Source: Pseudomonas viridiflava (lineage in GTDB: Bacteria > Pseudomonadota > Gammaproteobacteria > Pseudomonadales > Pseudomonadaceae). Taken from it: a DNA stretch of 64,000 nt. The notes beneath the pieces are model-generated. The model was not told the DNA's origin. It worked only from the letters and a program-made list of their open reading frames with translations, and searched no databases. Positions 26,775-35,486 of this stretch are shown one piece after another (within the stretch, counting starts at the first letter, position 1; each line of letters starts with the position of its first letter). Position numbers and translations under genes: made by a program. The DNA lies in NCBI RefSeq assembly GCF_001642795.1, contig NZ_LKEH01000026.1, forward strand, positions 90,731 to 154,730, in the 5' to 3' direction.

Positions 26775-27797
26775 ATGGACTTCAAACGCACACTTCTCAT
26801 CGCTGCACTTCCGCTCGCGTTCTGCATGTCTGGCATCGCGCAGGCTGAAGTAAAAATCAAGTTCGCCGAAGTGCACCCCGCCGGCTATCCGCCGGTCGTG
26901 GCCGAGCAGAACATGGGCAAAAAGCTGCAGGAAGAAACCAAGGGCGAGATCAGCTTCAAGATGTTTGCCGGCGGCGTGCTGGGCTCGGAGAAGGAAGTCG
27001 TCGAGCAGGTGCAGTCCGGCGCCATCCAGATGACCCGGGTCAGCCTCGGCATCGTCGGCCCGGTGGTACCGGACGTCAACGCGTTCAACCTGCCGTTCGT
27101 GTTCCGTGACCAGGCGCACATGCGCACCATCATCGATGGCGAAATCGGTCAGGAAATGCTCGACAAGATCACCAACTCGAACTTCAACATGGTCGCGCTG
27201 GCCTGGATGGATGGCGGCACGCGCAACCTGTACACCAAGAAGCCGGTACGCAGCATCGCCGACCTCAAGGGCATGAAGATTCGCGTACAGGGCAACCCGG
27301 TGTTCATCGACACCATCAACGACATGGGCGGCAACGGTATCGCCATGGCCACCGGCGAGATTTTCAGCGCCCTGCAGACTGGCGTGATCGACGGTGCGGA
27401 AAACAACCCGCCGACCTACTTCCAGCACAACCACTATCAGAACGCCAAGTTCTACACCATGACCGAGCACTTGATCCTGCCTGAGCCTGTGGTGATGTCG
27501 AAAACCACCTGGACCAAGCTCACGCCCGAGCAACAGACCCTGGTGAAGAAACTGGCACGCGAAGCGCAGATGGAAGAGCGCAAGCTGTGGGACGCCGCAT
27601 CGGCTGCCGATGAAGCCAAGCTCAAGGCCGCAGGTGTGGAGTTCATCACCCTGACTGCCGAGCAGAAAAAGGCGTTCTACGACGCAACCCAGGCCGTGCG
27701 TGACAAATACGGCGCGCCTTACAAAGATCTGATCAGCCGTATCGAAGCGGTCCAGACCGATCCTGCGCTGATGGCAAAAACTCAAGCTGCCCAATAA
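26775..27797 (+). CDS. dctP: TRAP transporter substrate-binding protein DctP
   Basis: The 340-residue periplasmic binding protein has a signal peptide (ends GIAQA, about residue 24), the VKIKFAEVHP start and the TRAP hallmark KGMKIRVQGNPVF with the ligand-binding Arg at about 175. TRAP binding proteins of this branch bind sugar acids; with udh and uxuL upstream, hexuronate is the likely ligand. GGAGATAT precedes the ATG. An intercistronic hairpin follows, which may keep its mRNA more abundant than that of the membrane subunits. Confidence 0.9.
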   Translation: MDFKRTLLIAALPLAFCMSGIAQAEVKIKFAEVHPAGYPPVVAEQNMGKKLQEETKGEISFKMFAGGVLGSEKEVVEQVQSGAIQMTRVSLGIVGPVVPDVNAFNLPFVFRDQAHMRTIIDGEIGQEMLDKITNSNFNMVALAWMDGGTRNLYTKKPVRSIADLKGMKIRVQGNPVFIDTINDMGGNGIAMATGEIFSALQTGVIDGAENNPPTYFQHNHYQNAKFYTMTEHLILPEPVVMSKTTWTKLTPEQQTLVKKLAREAQMEERKLWDAASAADEAKLKAAGVEFITLTAEQKKAFYDATQAVRDKYGAPYKDLISRIEAVQTDPALMAKTQAAQ

Positions 27798-27819
27798 GAC
27801 AGTCCGATAACGCCGCGGG

Positions 27820-27841
27820 GGCGAGCGAGAGCTCGTTCGCC
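27820..27841 (+). other. Intercistronic hairpin between dctP and dctQ
   Basis: GGCGAGCGAG (27820-27829) pairs with CTCGTTCGCC (27832-27841) with one G-T wobble. There is no U-run, so it is more likely an mRNA-stabilising structure at the end of the binding-protein message than a full terminator. Confidence 0.65.
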
Positions 27842-27860
27842 GCCGCTGTGGTGAGCCTCC

Positions 27861-28388
27861 ATGAAAAATACGTTATTGCGCATCAACGACACGCTTTACC
27901 GGGTCTGTATCGGGATCGCGGGTCTGTCGGTCCTGATCATGACCCTGATCATTCCCTGGGGCATCTTCGCCCGTTACGTGCTGGGCAGCGGCTCCAGCTG
28001 GCCAGAGCCGGTCGCCATTCTGCTGATGGTGGTGTTCACCTTCTTCGGCGCTGCAGCCAGTTATCGCGCTGGCGCACACATGGCCGTGGCCATGGCGGTC
28101 GACCGCATGCCGTTGCAGGTTCGCAAAGTGGCAACAGTGATCGTGCAGATCCTGATGGCCATCGTTGCGCTATTCATGATCGTCAAGGGCTTCAAGCTGT
28201 GCGCCACCACCTGGAATCAGTTTCTGGGTGAAATCCCGTCCCTGCGGGTAGGCATCTCTTATCTGCCGATTCCCATCGGCGGCATCGTGACCCTGATTTT
28301 CGTGCTGGAAAGGATGTTCCTGGGTGACCAGAGTCACCGCTCCGTCATGCGGTTCGACGTCATTGAAGAAAGCGAAGGTGCCGCATAA
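27861..28388 (+). CDS. dctQ: TRAP transporter small membrane subunit DctQ
   Basis: The 175-residue protein has four membrane helices and the DctQ pattern (IPWGIFARYVLGSGSSWPEPVA and FFGAAASYRAGAHMAV). It forms the importer with DctM and ends directly at the dctM start, stop TAA 28386-28388 then ATG 28389, so translation is coupled. Confidence 0.9.
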   Translation: MKNTLLRINDTLYRVCIGIAGLSVLIMTLIIPWGIFARYVLGSGSSWPEPVAILLMVVFTFFGAAASYRAGAHMAVAMAVDRMPLQVRKVATVIVQILMAIVALFMIVKGFKLCATTWNQFLGEIPSLRVGISYLPIPIGGIVTLIFVLERMFLGDQSHRSVMRFDVIEESEGAA

Positions 28389-29669
28389 ATGGACGCATTA
28401 GTACTGTTGGGCAGCTTTATCGCACTGATCCTGATCGGCATGCCCGTGGCCTACGCGCTGGGCTTGTCGGCGTTGATCGGTGCCTGGTGGATCGAGATTC
28501 CCGCCGATGCCCTGATGATTCAGATCGCGGGCGGCGTGAACAAATTTTCGCTGCTGGCGATTCCGTTCTTTGTACTGGCCGGTGCCATCATGGCCGAAGG
28601 CGGCATGTCACGAAGGCTGGTGGCCTTTGCCGGGGTGCTGGTGGGTTTCGTGCGCGGCGGGCTGTCACTGGTCAACATCGTGGCCTCGACCTTCTTCGGC
28701 GCCATCTCCGGCTCGTCCGTGGCCGACACCGCTTCGGTGGGCTCGGTGCTGATCCCGGAAATGGAACGCAACGGTTACCCTCGCGACTTCTCGACAGCGG
28801 TAACGGTAAGCGGCTCGGTGCAAGCCCTGCTGACGCCACCCAGCCACAACTCGGTGCTCTACTCGCTGGCCGCTGGCGGCACGGTGTCGATCGCCTCGCT
28901 GTTCATGGCCGGAATCATGCCGGGCCTGTTGCTCAGCGCGGTGATGATGGGCCTGTGCATGATCTTCGCCCGCAAGCGCAACTACCCGAAAGGCGAAGTG
29001 ATCCCGATGCGTCAGGCGCTGAAAATCGCCGGTGAAGCACTGTGGGGCATGATGGCGCTGGTCATCATTCTGGGCGGGATCCTGTCGGGCGTGTTCACAG
29101 CGACCGAATCGGCCTCCATCGCCGTGGTCTGGTCGTTCTTCGTGACCATGTTCATCTACCGCGACTACAAATGGCGCGACCTGCCCAAGCTGATGCACCG
29201 GGCGGCACGGACCATTTCCATCGTGATGATCCTGATCGGTTTCGCCGCCAGCTTCGGTTACATCCTGACGCTGATGGAAATCCCGATGAAGATCACTACA
29301 GCGTTCCTGACGCTGTCGGATAACCGTTACGTGATTCTGATGTGCATCAACGTGATGTTGCTGCTGCTCGGCACCATAATGGACATGGCACCGCTGATCC
29401 TGATCCTCACCCCGATCCTGCTGCCAGTGGTCGCCAGTGTCGGCGTCGACCCGGTTCACTTCGGCATGATCATGCTGGTCAACCTGGGTATCGGCCTGAT
29501 CACACCGCCGGTGGGTGCAGTGCTGTTCGTGGGCGCCGCGGTGGGTAAAGTCACCATCGAAGCTACCGTGAAAGCCCTGCTGCCGTTCTACGCCGCACTG
29601 TTCATGGTGCTGATGCTGGTGACTTACATCCCGGCTATCTCGCTGTGGCTGCCAGGCGCTGTGCTCTGA
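28389..29669 (+). CDS. dctM: TRAP transporter large membrane subunit DctM
   Basis: The 426-residue polytopic protein has the DctM signatures IPFFVLAGAIMAEGG, VNIVASTFFGAISGSS, LTPPSHNSVLYSLA and GLITPPVGAVLFVGAA, and about 11-12 helices. It is the Na+- or H+-coupled channel of the sugar-acid importer. A strong hairpin ends the dctPQM unit. Confidence 0.93.
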   Translation: MDALVLLGSFIALILIGMPVAYALGLSALIGAWWIEIPADALMIQIAGGVNKFSLLAIPFFVLAGAIMAEGGMSRRLVAFAGVLVGFVRGGLSLVNIVASTFFGAISGSSVADTASVGSVLIPEMERNGYPRDFSTAVTVSGSVQALLTPPSHNSVLYSLAAGGTVSIASLFMAGIMPGLLLSAVMMGLCMIFARKRNYPKGEVIPMRQALKIAGEALWGMMALVIILGGILSGVFTATESASIAVVWSFFVTMFIYRDYKWRDLPKLMHRAARTISIVMILIGFAASFGYILTLMEIPMKITTAFLTLSDNRYVILMCINVMLLLLGTIMDMAPLILILTPILLPVVASVGVDPVHFGMIMLVNLGIGLITPPVGAVLFVGAAVGKVTIEATVKALLPFYAALFMVLMLVTYIPAISLWLPGAVL

Positions 29670-29683
29670 ATCCTCGTTACTGA

Positions 29684-29725
29684 CTGTCAGCCCTCGCGAG
29701 CTCTTGTTCGCGAGGGTCATGACAG
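29684..29725 (+). terminator. Hairpin after dctM
   Basis: CTGTCA and CCCTCGCGA pair with TCGCGAGGG and TGACAG around the loop GCTCTTGT. No U-run follows, so it may be Rho-assisted or only stabilising; the next gene may be partly read through. Confidence 0.65.
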
Positions 29726-29759
29726 CGCTGCTTTTTCCAGCCAAGGAGGCTGGTCCCGC

Positions 29760-30740
29760 ATGTCCGCCCCTGCCCTGTTTCCCCGCCACATCGCCGTATT
29801 GATACTGGCGCTGCTGGCCTGCTCGTTCGCTGGCAATCACATTGCCGCACGCATTGCCTTCGACCATGACACCGGCCTGCTGCTGGCGATTCTGTGTCGC
29901 TCCGGTGTCACCCTGCTGGTGCTGGTCAGTCTGGTGCTGCTGCAACGCGAACGGCTCAACCTGCCCGCCAGCACCTGGCGCTGGCAACTGCTGCTGGGCC
30001 TGCTGATCGCGACCCAGAGCTTCTGCATCTATTCGGCCGTGGCCCGGATTCCGGTTGCCCTGGCTCTGCTGGTGGTCAACGTCTCACCGATCCTGCTGGC
30101 GCTGCTGACCTGGGCGCTGGGCGGTGCTGCACCAACGCGCCGCGCGGCGGCCTTGATGGGCCTGATTCTGTTCGGTCTGGTGCTGGCCCTCGATGTGCCG
30201 CACCGTTTGTCCAACCCCGGCAGCAGCGAGCCCCAGTGGCTGGAAGGCATTGCCTACGCCTTTACCGCGGCGGTGGTGTTCGCCTTCGCGCTGTGGATTA
30301 CCGACAACAAGCTGTCGAGCATGCGCGGCACCGTGCGCAGCATGCTGACCATGGTCGTGGTGTTCATCGCTGCCGCCGTGGCCGGTGCCAGCGGTCTGCT
30401 GCCCGGCGGCGTGGACCTGCCGACCAGCCGCATCGGCTGGACCGCGCTGGCCAGTCTGGTGTTGCTGTACGGCGTCGGTTTTTCGCTGCTGTTCATCTGC
30501 ATGGCGCGCCTGGACATCGCCCGCAATGCGCCGGTCATGAACATCGAGCCGGTGGCGAGCCTGCTGTTTGGCTGGCTGATTCTGGATCAACTGCTCAGCA
30601 GCGGCCAGGTCATCGGTGGGTTGATCGTCGTCAGTGGTATCGTCCTGCTGACCTGGCGCCGCGCCACACCGCCTTCACCGCCAAAATCCGTCACTACAGA
30701 AGAGGCTCCGCACCATGCCCGCGAACGTTCTGACCCTTGA
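29760..30740 (+). CDS. DMT-superfamily EamA permease
   Basis: The 326-residue protein has ten hydrophobic helices in two EamA repeats (about 10-140 and 165-300), with ALLACSFAGNHIAARIAF at the start and MNIEPVASLLFGWLILDQ in the second repeat. AAGGAGG precedes the ATG. The substrate is unknown; such permeases often export metabolites. Its 3' end overlaps the aldose epimerase gene by 26 nt, so the two are one unit downstream of the uronate transporter. Confidence 0.85.
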   Translation: MSAPALFPRHIAVLILALLACSFAGNHIAARIAFDHDTGLLLAILCRSGVTLLVLVSLVLLQRERLNLPASTWRWQLLLGLLIATQSFCIYSAVARIPVALALLVVNVSPILLALLTWALGGAAPTRRAAALMGLILFGLVLALDVPHRLSNPGSSEPQWLEGIAYAFTAAVVFAFALWITDNKLSSMRGTVRSMLTMVVVFIAAAVAGASGLLPGGVDLPTSRIGWTALASLVLLYGVGFSLLFICMARLDIARNAPVMNIEPVASLLFGWLILDQLLSSGQVIGGLIVVSGIVLLTWRRATPPSPPKSVTTEEAPHHARERSDP

Positions 30741-31584
30741 AGACGGCCTGACCCGGCTGACCCTTGCCCCCGAGACAGGCGGCAGCATCGTCAACTGGAC
30801 AGTCCTGAGCAGCGGCCAGCCATTGCTGCGCCACAGCTCCGACGAAGCCGTGGCTGCGGGCACACCTCGCAAACTGGCGCTGTACCCGCTGGCGCCCTGG
30901 TCGAACCGGATCGGTGGCGGCGGCCTCGACACACCCGACGGCTGGCTCGCCCTGTCGCCCAACAGCGCCAACGATGCGTTGCCCATTCACGGCAGCGCCT
31001 GGCAACAGTCCTGGGACGTGATCGAGCAGACGGACACACACGTTTGCCTGCAACTCGACAGCCGGATTCCCTTCGCCTATCAGGCCCGACTGCGCTACAC
31101 GCTGCTCGACGGCCGGTTGAGTATCGAGCTGAGCACCACACATCTGGACAGCCGCGCGGCCTGGCACGGACTCGGCCTGCACCCTTACCTGCCGCGCACG
31201 CCCGAGACACGTCTGCAGGCCAAGGCTTCGCAGGTCTGGCTGTGCGACGAGGCAGGCCTGCCCACCGAGCGGCAGGATCTGCCAGACGAGTGGGATTTCC
31301 GAAGCGGCAACAGCCTGCCGCACGCGAAGCTGGACAACGGTTTCACCGAATGGGACGGCCGCAGCGTCATCCGCCAGCCCGACTTGGGCTACGAGCTGCA
31401 CTGTGAGGCCAGCGGCAGCGAATACTTTCTGATCTTCTGCCCGCCGGGGCTGGACTTCTTCTGCTTCGAACCGGTCAGCCACCCGGTCAACGCCCACCAC
31501 CTGCCGGGGCATCCGGGGTTGAAGCTGTTGCAGCGTGGAGAATCCATGACGCTGGGGTTCAGCCTGCTTTATCGGGCGCTTTAG
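30715..31584 (+). CDS. Aldose 1-epimerase family protein
   Basis: The 289-residue protein has the galactose-mutarotase-like fold signature: LYPLAPWSNRI, LPIHGSAWQQ with a catalytic-type His, and HGLGLHPYLPR with the second His. It interconverts alpha and beta anomers of aldoses or uronates. Beside uronate transport and oxidation it would supply the anomer used by Udh, which acts on the pyranose. It overlaps the EamA gene by 26 nt. Confidence 0.85.
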   Translation: MPANVLTLEDGLTRLTLAPETGGSIVNWTVLSSGQPLLRHSSDEAVAAGTPRKLALYPLAPWSNRIGGGGLDTPDGWLALSPNSANDALPIHGSAWQQSWDVIEQTDTHVCLQLDSRIPFAYQARLRYTLLDGRLSIELSTTHLDSRAAWHGLGLHPYLPRTPETRLQAKASQVWLCDEAGLPTERQDLPDEWDFRSGNSLPHAKLDNGFTEWDGRSVIRQPDLGYELHCEASGSEYFLIFCPPGLDFFCFEPVSHPVNAHHLPGHPGLKLLQRGESMTLGFSLLYRAL

Positions 31585-31593
31585 CCTGTCGAT

Positions 31594-32163
31594 TCATTCT
31601 ATGACCAGCACCGACCGGCCACTCATCCTGACAAGACCGGCGGGGCTGGCACAGTCGCCATCAATCATTGAATCGATGTCGCCCAGCACGAAGATAGTCA
31701 CCGCTTTGGCCCCCTGGTAGCGGCCGTCCACGATGTATCCGGTCCCTACGACAACCGAGCCCTTACCCTCTACCTCCTGATGCGCCGTGTTGAACACGTA
31801 GGTACTGGTCGTTCGGTCGTCCCAATGGATCACCCATGTGATGGGCGAAGCCAGACTGCGCAGCCGCGGGCAGGACAAGTCCGCCTGAAACCTCTGCTCG
31901 GCCGAGGCTCTGAGACTCAGGGCAGAGGAAGGCGACTCACAAGGCCCCCAGTAACTTTTCGTGGTGATATCAACCGGCTTACGGGTATTGGTCAGGCCCG
32001 GAGACCACTTGGCGATGTGCACGCCGTTCACGCAAGTGACCTGATTCTCCGGTTCAGCCTCAGCCCGCTCGGGCGCGATGAGCAGGGTTGTGCCCACGCA
32101 GATGAAAACAACTGTGGCCAGACAAACCAGACCTGATAAAAACCGCTCGGCAGTGAGAGGCAT
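31594..32163 (-). CDS. Exported or membrane-anchored protein of unknown function
   Basis: The 189-residue protein has one N-terminal hydrophobic helix (FLSGLVCLATVVFICVGTTL) and a possible cleavage after AEA, then a mature domain with Cys residues in VTCVNG, GPCES, LSCPR and DCASP that could pair in the periplasm. It ends SGRSVLVIE. No family is recognised. It stands alone, convergent with the epimerase gene and divergent from the sigma factor. Confidence 0.6.
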   Translation of the reverse strand: MPLTAERFLSGLVCLATVVFICVGTTLLIAPERAEAEPENQVTCVNGVHIAKWSPGLTNTRKPVDITTKSYWGPCESPSSALSLRASAEQRFQADLSCPRLRSLASPITWVIHWDDRTTSTYVFNTAHQEVEGKGSVVVGTGYIVDGRYQGAKAVTIFVLGDIDSMIDGDCASPAGLVRMSGRSVLVIE

Positions 32164-32284
32164 GACCGGCTCCGTGAACGTGATGATGTTCAGCTACCGG
32201 TGTATCAGCCTGCGTCGTCGGTTTCTACTGTCATAACTGACAGGAACCGGCGAAATCAGACCAGTAGAGAACACACTATCCCCT

Positions 32285-32311
32285 GTGATCCGTTCCCGCT
32301 TCGCCTGCGTA
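32285..32311 (+). promoter_or_regulatory. Predicted own promoter of the ECF sigma factor
   Basis: GTGATCC (32285-32291), 16 bp, CGTA (32308-32311) matches the TGATCC / CGTA promoter pattern of ECF11 (RpoE-ChrR) sigma factors, 53 bp upstream of the sigma start. Autoregulation is the norm for the family. Confidence 0.65.
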
Positions 32312-32363
32312 ACACACAGGCATACCGAACCAAAACCAGACAACGACGATCAGAAGGTGGATC

Positions 32364-32972
32364 ATGAGCATAACTGCCAGTCTCAGGACCTTCTGTCACT
32401 TGTCCACCCCATCCAGCGATTCGCCGATAACCCGACTTTGGATCAATGAAGTCAATGCCGTGGCCCGCCAGCAGGACCGCGATAGCTTCATGCGCATTTA
32501 CGATCACTTCGCGCCGCGGCTGTTGCGCTATCTCACGGGTCTGAATGTGCCTGAAGGTCAGGCCGAGGAGCTGGTGCAGGAGGTGTTGCTCAGGTTGTGG
32601 CACAAGGCCGATACGTTTGACCCGAGCAAGGCGAGTCTGGGCACCTGGCTGTTCCGGATCGCGCGCAACTTGTACATCGACAGCGTGCGCAAGGACCGCG
32701 GCTGGGTGCAGGTACAGAATTCGCTGGAACAACTTGAACGCCTGGAAGCACCACAGGACCGAACGCTTGATTACAGCCAGCGTCAGGAGCAACAACTGGC
32801 TTCGGCCATCCAGAACCTGCCGACTGATCAAGCCAAGGTGCTACGCATGTCTTATTTCGAGGCGCTCAGCCATCGCGAAATCTCCGAACGTCTCGGCATG
32901 CCGCTGGGCACTGTCAAGTCCTGCCTGCGATTGGCCTTCCAGAAGCTGCGCTCCCGGATCGAGGAGTCCTGA
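32364..32972 (+). CDS. ECF sigma factor, RpoE-ChrR type (ECF11)
   Basis: The 202-residue sigma has region 2 (about 35-105, FMRIYDHFAPRLLRYL, LVQEVLLRLWHKADTF, WLFRIARNLYIDSVRK) and region 4 (about 140-195, LSHREISERLGMPLGTVKSC). AAGGTGG precedes the ATG; a later start near residue 30 is possible. The stop overlaps the anti-sigma gene by one base (TGATG). In Rhodobacter this type answers singlet oxygen; the same signal is inferred here. Confidence 0.88.
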   Translation: MSITASLRTFCHLSTPSSDSPITRLWINEVNAVARQQDRDSFMRIYDHFAPRLLRYLTGLNVPEGQAEELVQEVLLRLWHKADTFDPSKASLGTWLFRIARNLYIDSVRKDRGWVQVQNSLEQLERLEAPQDRTLDYSQRQEQQLASAIQNLPTDQAKVLRMSYFEALSHREISERLGMPLGTVKSCLRLAFQKLRSRIEES

Positions 32973-33628
32973 TGAACACGTTAAGACACCCGGATGATTC
33001 GACACTGATCAGCTACGCCGCGGGCGCGCTGGCACAAAGCATCGCGCTGGTCACGGCCGCGCATCTGGAGCGTTGTCCGGTCTGCCGGGCAAGGTTGAGG
33101 GAAGCCGAACAGATAGGCGGCGTGCTGATGCAGCAGCACAGCAGCATCGTAGTGCCGTTGCGTGGACGCGCCGCGATGCTTGAAAGGCTGAATGAGCCGG
33201 CTTCGCGACAGAGCCCGGTGATCAACCCATTACAGGCCTCCAACGAAGACTCCGACTTGATGCCCGCGTGCCTGCAGGCGCATTTCGGCCAGTACCTGAG
33301 TCAGTTGAAGTGGAAAACACTCGCGCCCGGCGTCCAGCGCGTGCGGGCCGAAGGTATCGCGCAGGGCACCCTCATGCTGCTCAAAAGCGCGCCCGGCGTC
33401 AGCATGCCGATGCACAGTCACAGCGGCAGTGAAATGACCATGGTCCTCAGAGGTTCATTCCACGACGAAATGGGCGATTTCAAGGCAGGTGACATTGCCG
33501 ATCTGGACAGTGATGTCCATCACCAGCCTGTCGCCTACGGAGAGTGCATCTGCCTGCTGGCCACCGATTCACCGCTGCGCTTTCACGGCCTGTTTGCACG
33601 CATTATGCAGCCGTTCATCGGTATCTGA
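32972..33628 (+). CDS. chrR: ChrR-type zinc anti-sigma factor with C-terminal cupin
   Basis: The 218-residue protein has His6, His31, Cys35 and Cys38 (HLERCPVC), exactly the spacing of the zinc ligands of Rhodobacter ChrR, so the N-terminal anti-sigma domain is intact. The C-terminal cupin (about 110-200) keeps a metal set H148-x-H150-x3-E154 and H184 (MPMHSHSGSEMTMVLRGSF). In ChrR the N-terminal domain binds the sigma and the cupin is required for release in response to singlet oxygen. Translationally coupled to the sigma gene. Confidence 0.88.
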   Translation: MNTLRHPDDSTLISYAAGALAQSIALVTAAHLERCPVCRARLREAEQIGGVLMQQHSSIVVPLRGRAAMLERLNEPASRQSPVINPLQASNEDSDLMPACLQAHFGQYLSQLKWKTLAPGVQRVRAEGIAQGTLMLLKSAPGVSMPMHSHSGSEMTMVLRGSFHDEMGDFKAGDIADLDSDVHHQPVAYGECICLLATDSPLRFHGLFARIMQPFIGI

Positions 33629-33650
33629 CCGAACGGCTGCGCCCCTGCTT

Positions 33651-34907
33651 TCAGCGCTGAATACCGACACCCAGCGAGGCCAGCGCATCCCAGTAGCCTG
33701 GGTACGTCTTGCCGACACAGTCCGGATCCAGAATGCGGATACCGGCGATTTTCAGGCCCGCCAGGGCGAAACACATGGCGATGCGATGGTCGGCATGGGT
33801 GTCGATCAAGGCATCGACCGTTGTACCCGCGAGTGCAGGATTGGCGTTCACCACCAGATCATCGCCCTCCTCGACCGCCAGCCCGGGCGCAATCGCGCAC
33901 AGGCCGTGGGACAGCGCCGAAATGCGGTCGCACTCTTTCACACGCAGGTTGGCAATGCCGACGAAACGCACGGGCTGATTGTTGAACGCGGCCAGCACGG
34001 CCAGGGTCGGGATGGCGTCCTGCATCTGCGAGCCGTCGATCACGGCCGGCATGTTCGGGAAGCGGGCGATGATATGGCTGGCCAGCGCGTCAGGCTGAGT
34101 GAATGCGTCGGTGGCGACACCCAGATCGATATTGCCCTGAGTCAGCGCCTGAGCGGCCCACAGGTAGGTCGCAGCGGACGCGTCCGGCTCGATGTGGAAA
34201 TCCGTGGCGCGGTAGCCGGTCGCCGAGACTTTCCAGGCGGCGTCGCCAATGGCCTGAACCTCGGCACCGAACGCCTGCATTGCCGCGAGGGTCAGGTCGA
34301 CGTAACCGCGTGCACCGATCTCGCTGCCGGTCAGGGCGACTTCCAGAGGACCCTTGCCGCAGGCACCGGCCATCAACAGTGCCGACACGTATTGGCTGGA
34401 CAGATTGCCGTCGATCTCGATGCGCCCGGCGGCCAGACCGCCCTTGCCCTTGATGGCGACCGGCGGACAGCCGGTCGGGGCGCTGACTTCAACGCCCATG
34501 CGCTGCAAGGCGTCGACCAGCGGGCCGATAGGGCGCTTGCGCATGTACTCGTCGCCATCAACCACGAAGTCGCCTTCGAAATTGGCCAGCGCTGCGGTCA
34601 GAAAGCGCGTCGCGGTTCCGGCATTGCCCAGGAACAGCGCCTGCTGCGGCGACTGCCAGTGACCTGAGCTGGTGACCACGAAGGTGCTGTCATCCGGCTC
34701 GTCGACCTGCACGCCCATCAGACGCAGGGCTTCGGACATCACGCGGGTGTCGTCACTTTTCAGCGCGCCGGTCAGGCGGCTGGTGCCTTTCGCAAGACCC
34801 GCCAGCAGCAGGGCGCGGTTGGTGATGGACTTGGAACCGGGCGGGCTGACGCGCCCGACCAGCGGGCGCTCGACAGGCAAAACAGTGAGAGTGGCTTGAG
34901 ATCGCAT
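33651..34907 (-). CDS. aroA: 3-phosphoshikimate 1-carboxyvinyltransferase (EPSP synthase), stand-alone
   Basis: The 418-residue enzyme transfers enolpyruvate from PEP to shikimate-3-phosphate. Motifs: PPGSKSITNRALLLAGLA with the PEP-binding Lys, GNAGTATRFL, RPIGPLVDAL, GNLSSQYVSALLMAG and RVKECDRISA, HRIAMCFALAGL. Position 101 of the E. coli numbering, Pro in glyphosate-sensitive enzymes, is Phe here (GTATRFL). Pseudomonas usually encodes its main EPSP synthase fused to TyrA, so this may be a second copy. No operon partner is close. Confidence 0.88.
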   Translation of the reverse strand: MRSQATLTVLPVERPLVGRVSPPGSKSITNRALLLAGLAKGTSRLTGALKSDDTRVMSEALRLMGVQVDEPDDSTFVVTSSGHWQSPQQALFLGNAGTATRFLTAALANFEGDFVVDGDEYMRKRPIGPLVDALQRMGVEVSAPTGCPPVAIKGKGGLAAGRIEIDGNLSSQYVSALLMAGACGKGPLEVALTGSEIGARGYVDLTLAAMQAFGAEVQAIGDAAWKVSATGYRATDFHIEPDASAATYLWAAQALTQGNIDLGVATDAFTQPDALASHIIARFPNMPAVIDGSQMQDAIPTLAVLAAFNNQPVRFVGIANLRVKECDRISALSHGLCAIAPGLAVEEGDDLVVNANPALAGTTVDALIDTHADHRIAMCFALAGLKIAGIRILDPDCVGKTYPGYWDALASLGVGIQR

Positions 34908-35002
34908 GATGTCCCTGAGCGTCAGCGGAAAAATGGCGATCCTAGCACGAGCAAGGTGCTGCGTTCATGGGTCAACGCAGGCCTTTTGGCGAGAACACAG
35001 CC

Positions 35003-35482
35003 TCAGCTGTGGTCGCCAGACAACTTCTGCAACTGGGCGTTGACCGCCTGGAGTTGATGACGGTTGGTCGCCACGTCGGTGACGTCGTAGATCACCAGAC
35101 ACACATGGCTGATTTCGCCCGTGGTCGAGCGCAGCGGGAACAGTGTGGTGTTCTGGTACATGAACTCTTCCTGCCCGGTGATGGGCTGGTAGTTCTTGAA
35201 GCGCACCAGATAAGGCCGCTGCTCCCAGATCGTGAAGGCTGGCGTGCCCAGGGTCACGACGTTGTCGATTTTCTTGCTGAACCACGGCTGGTTCACGTCG
35301 GGAAACAGTTCGAAGAAGGTCTTGCCGATGGCCACGTAAGGCACCACGCCAGAGCGGTTCTCCATGAAGGTGTTCCAGACCGAAACCTGGTAGTTCAGGT
35401 CGAGTACCACGATGCCCACGTCGATGTTTTGCGTGACGGCCAGCAACCAATGCAGCTCGTTGATTTCGATAGCGTTGCTCAT
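35003..35482 (-). CDS. Single PAS-domain protein
   Basis: The 159-residue protein is one PAS domain (LHWLLAVTQNIDVGIVVLDL, NTFMENRSGV, GKTFFELFP, PLRSTTGEISHVCLVIYDVTD) with a short helical tail. It has no output domain. It begins 4 nt after the stop of the CheC-type response regulator, so the two are co-translated and probably work together, the PAS unit as sensor or adaptor. The ligand is unknown. Confidence 0.8.
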   Translation of the reverse strand: MSNAIEINELHWLLAVTQNIDVGIVVLDLNYQVSVWNTFMENRSGVVPYVAIGKTFFELFPDVNQPWFSKKIDNVVTLGTPAFTIWEQRPYLVRFKNYQPITGQEEFMYQNTTLFPLRSTTGEISHVCLVIYDVTDVATNRHQLQAVNAQLQKLSGDHS

Positions 35483-35486
35483 GGGG

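Noticed and set aside
28665..29987. A 440-codon antisense frame over dctM
   Set aside because: Very high Gln/His/Asp content is a mirror of hydrophobic codons on the other strand; dctM is unambiguous.
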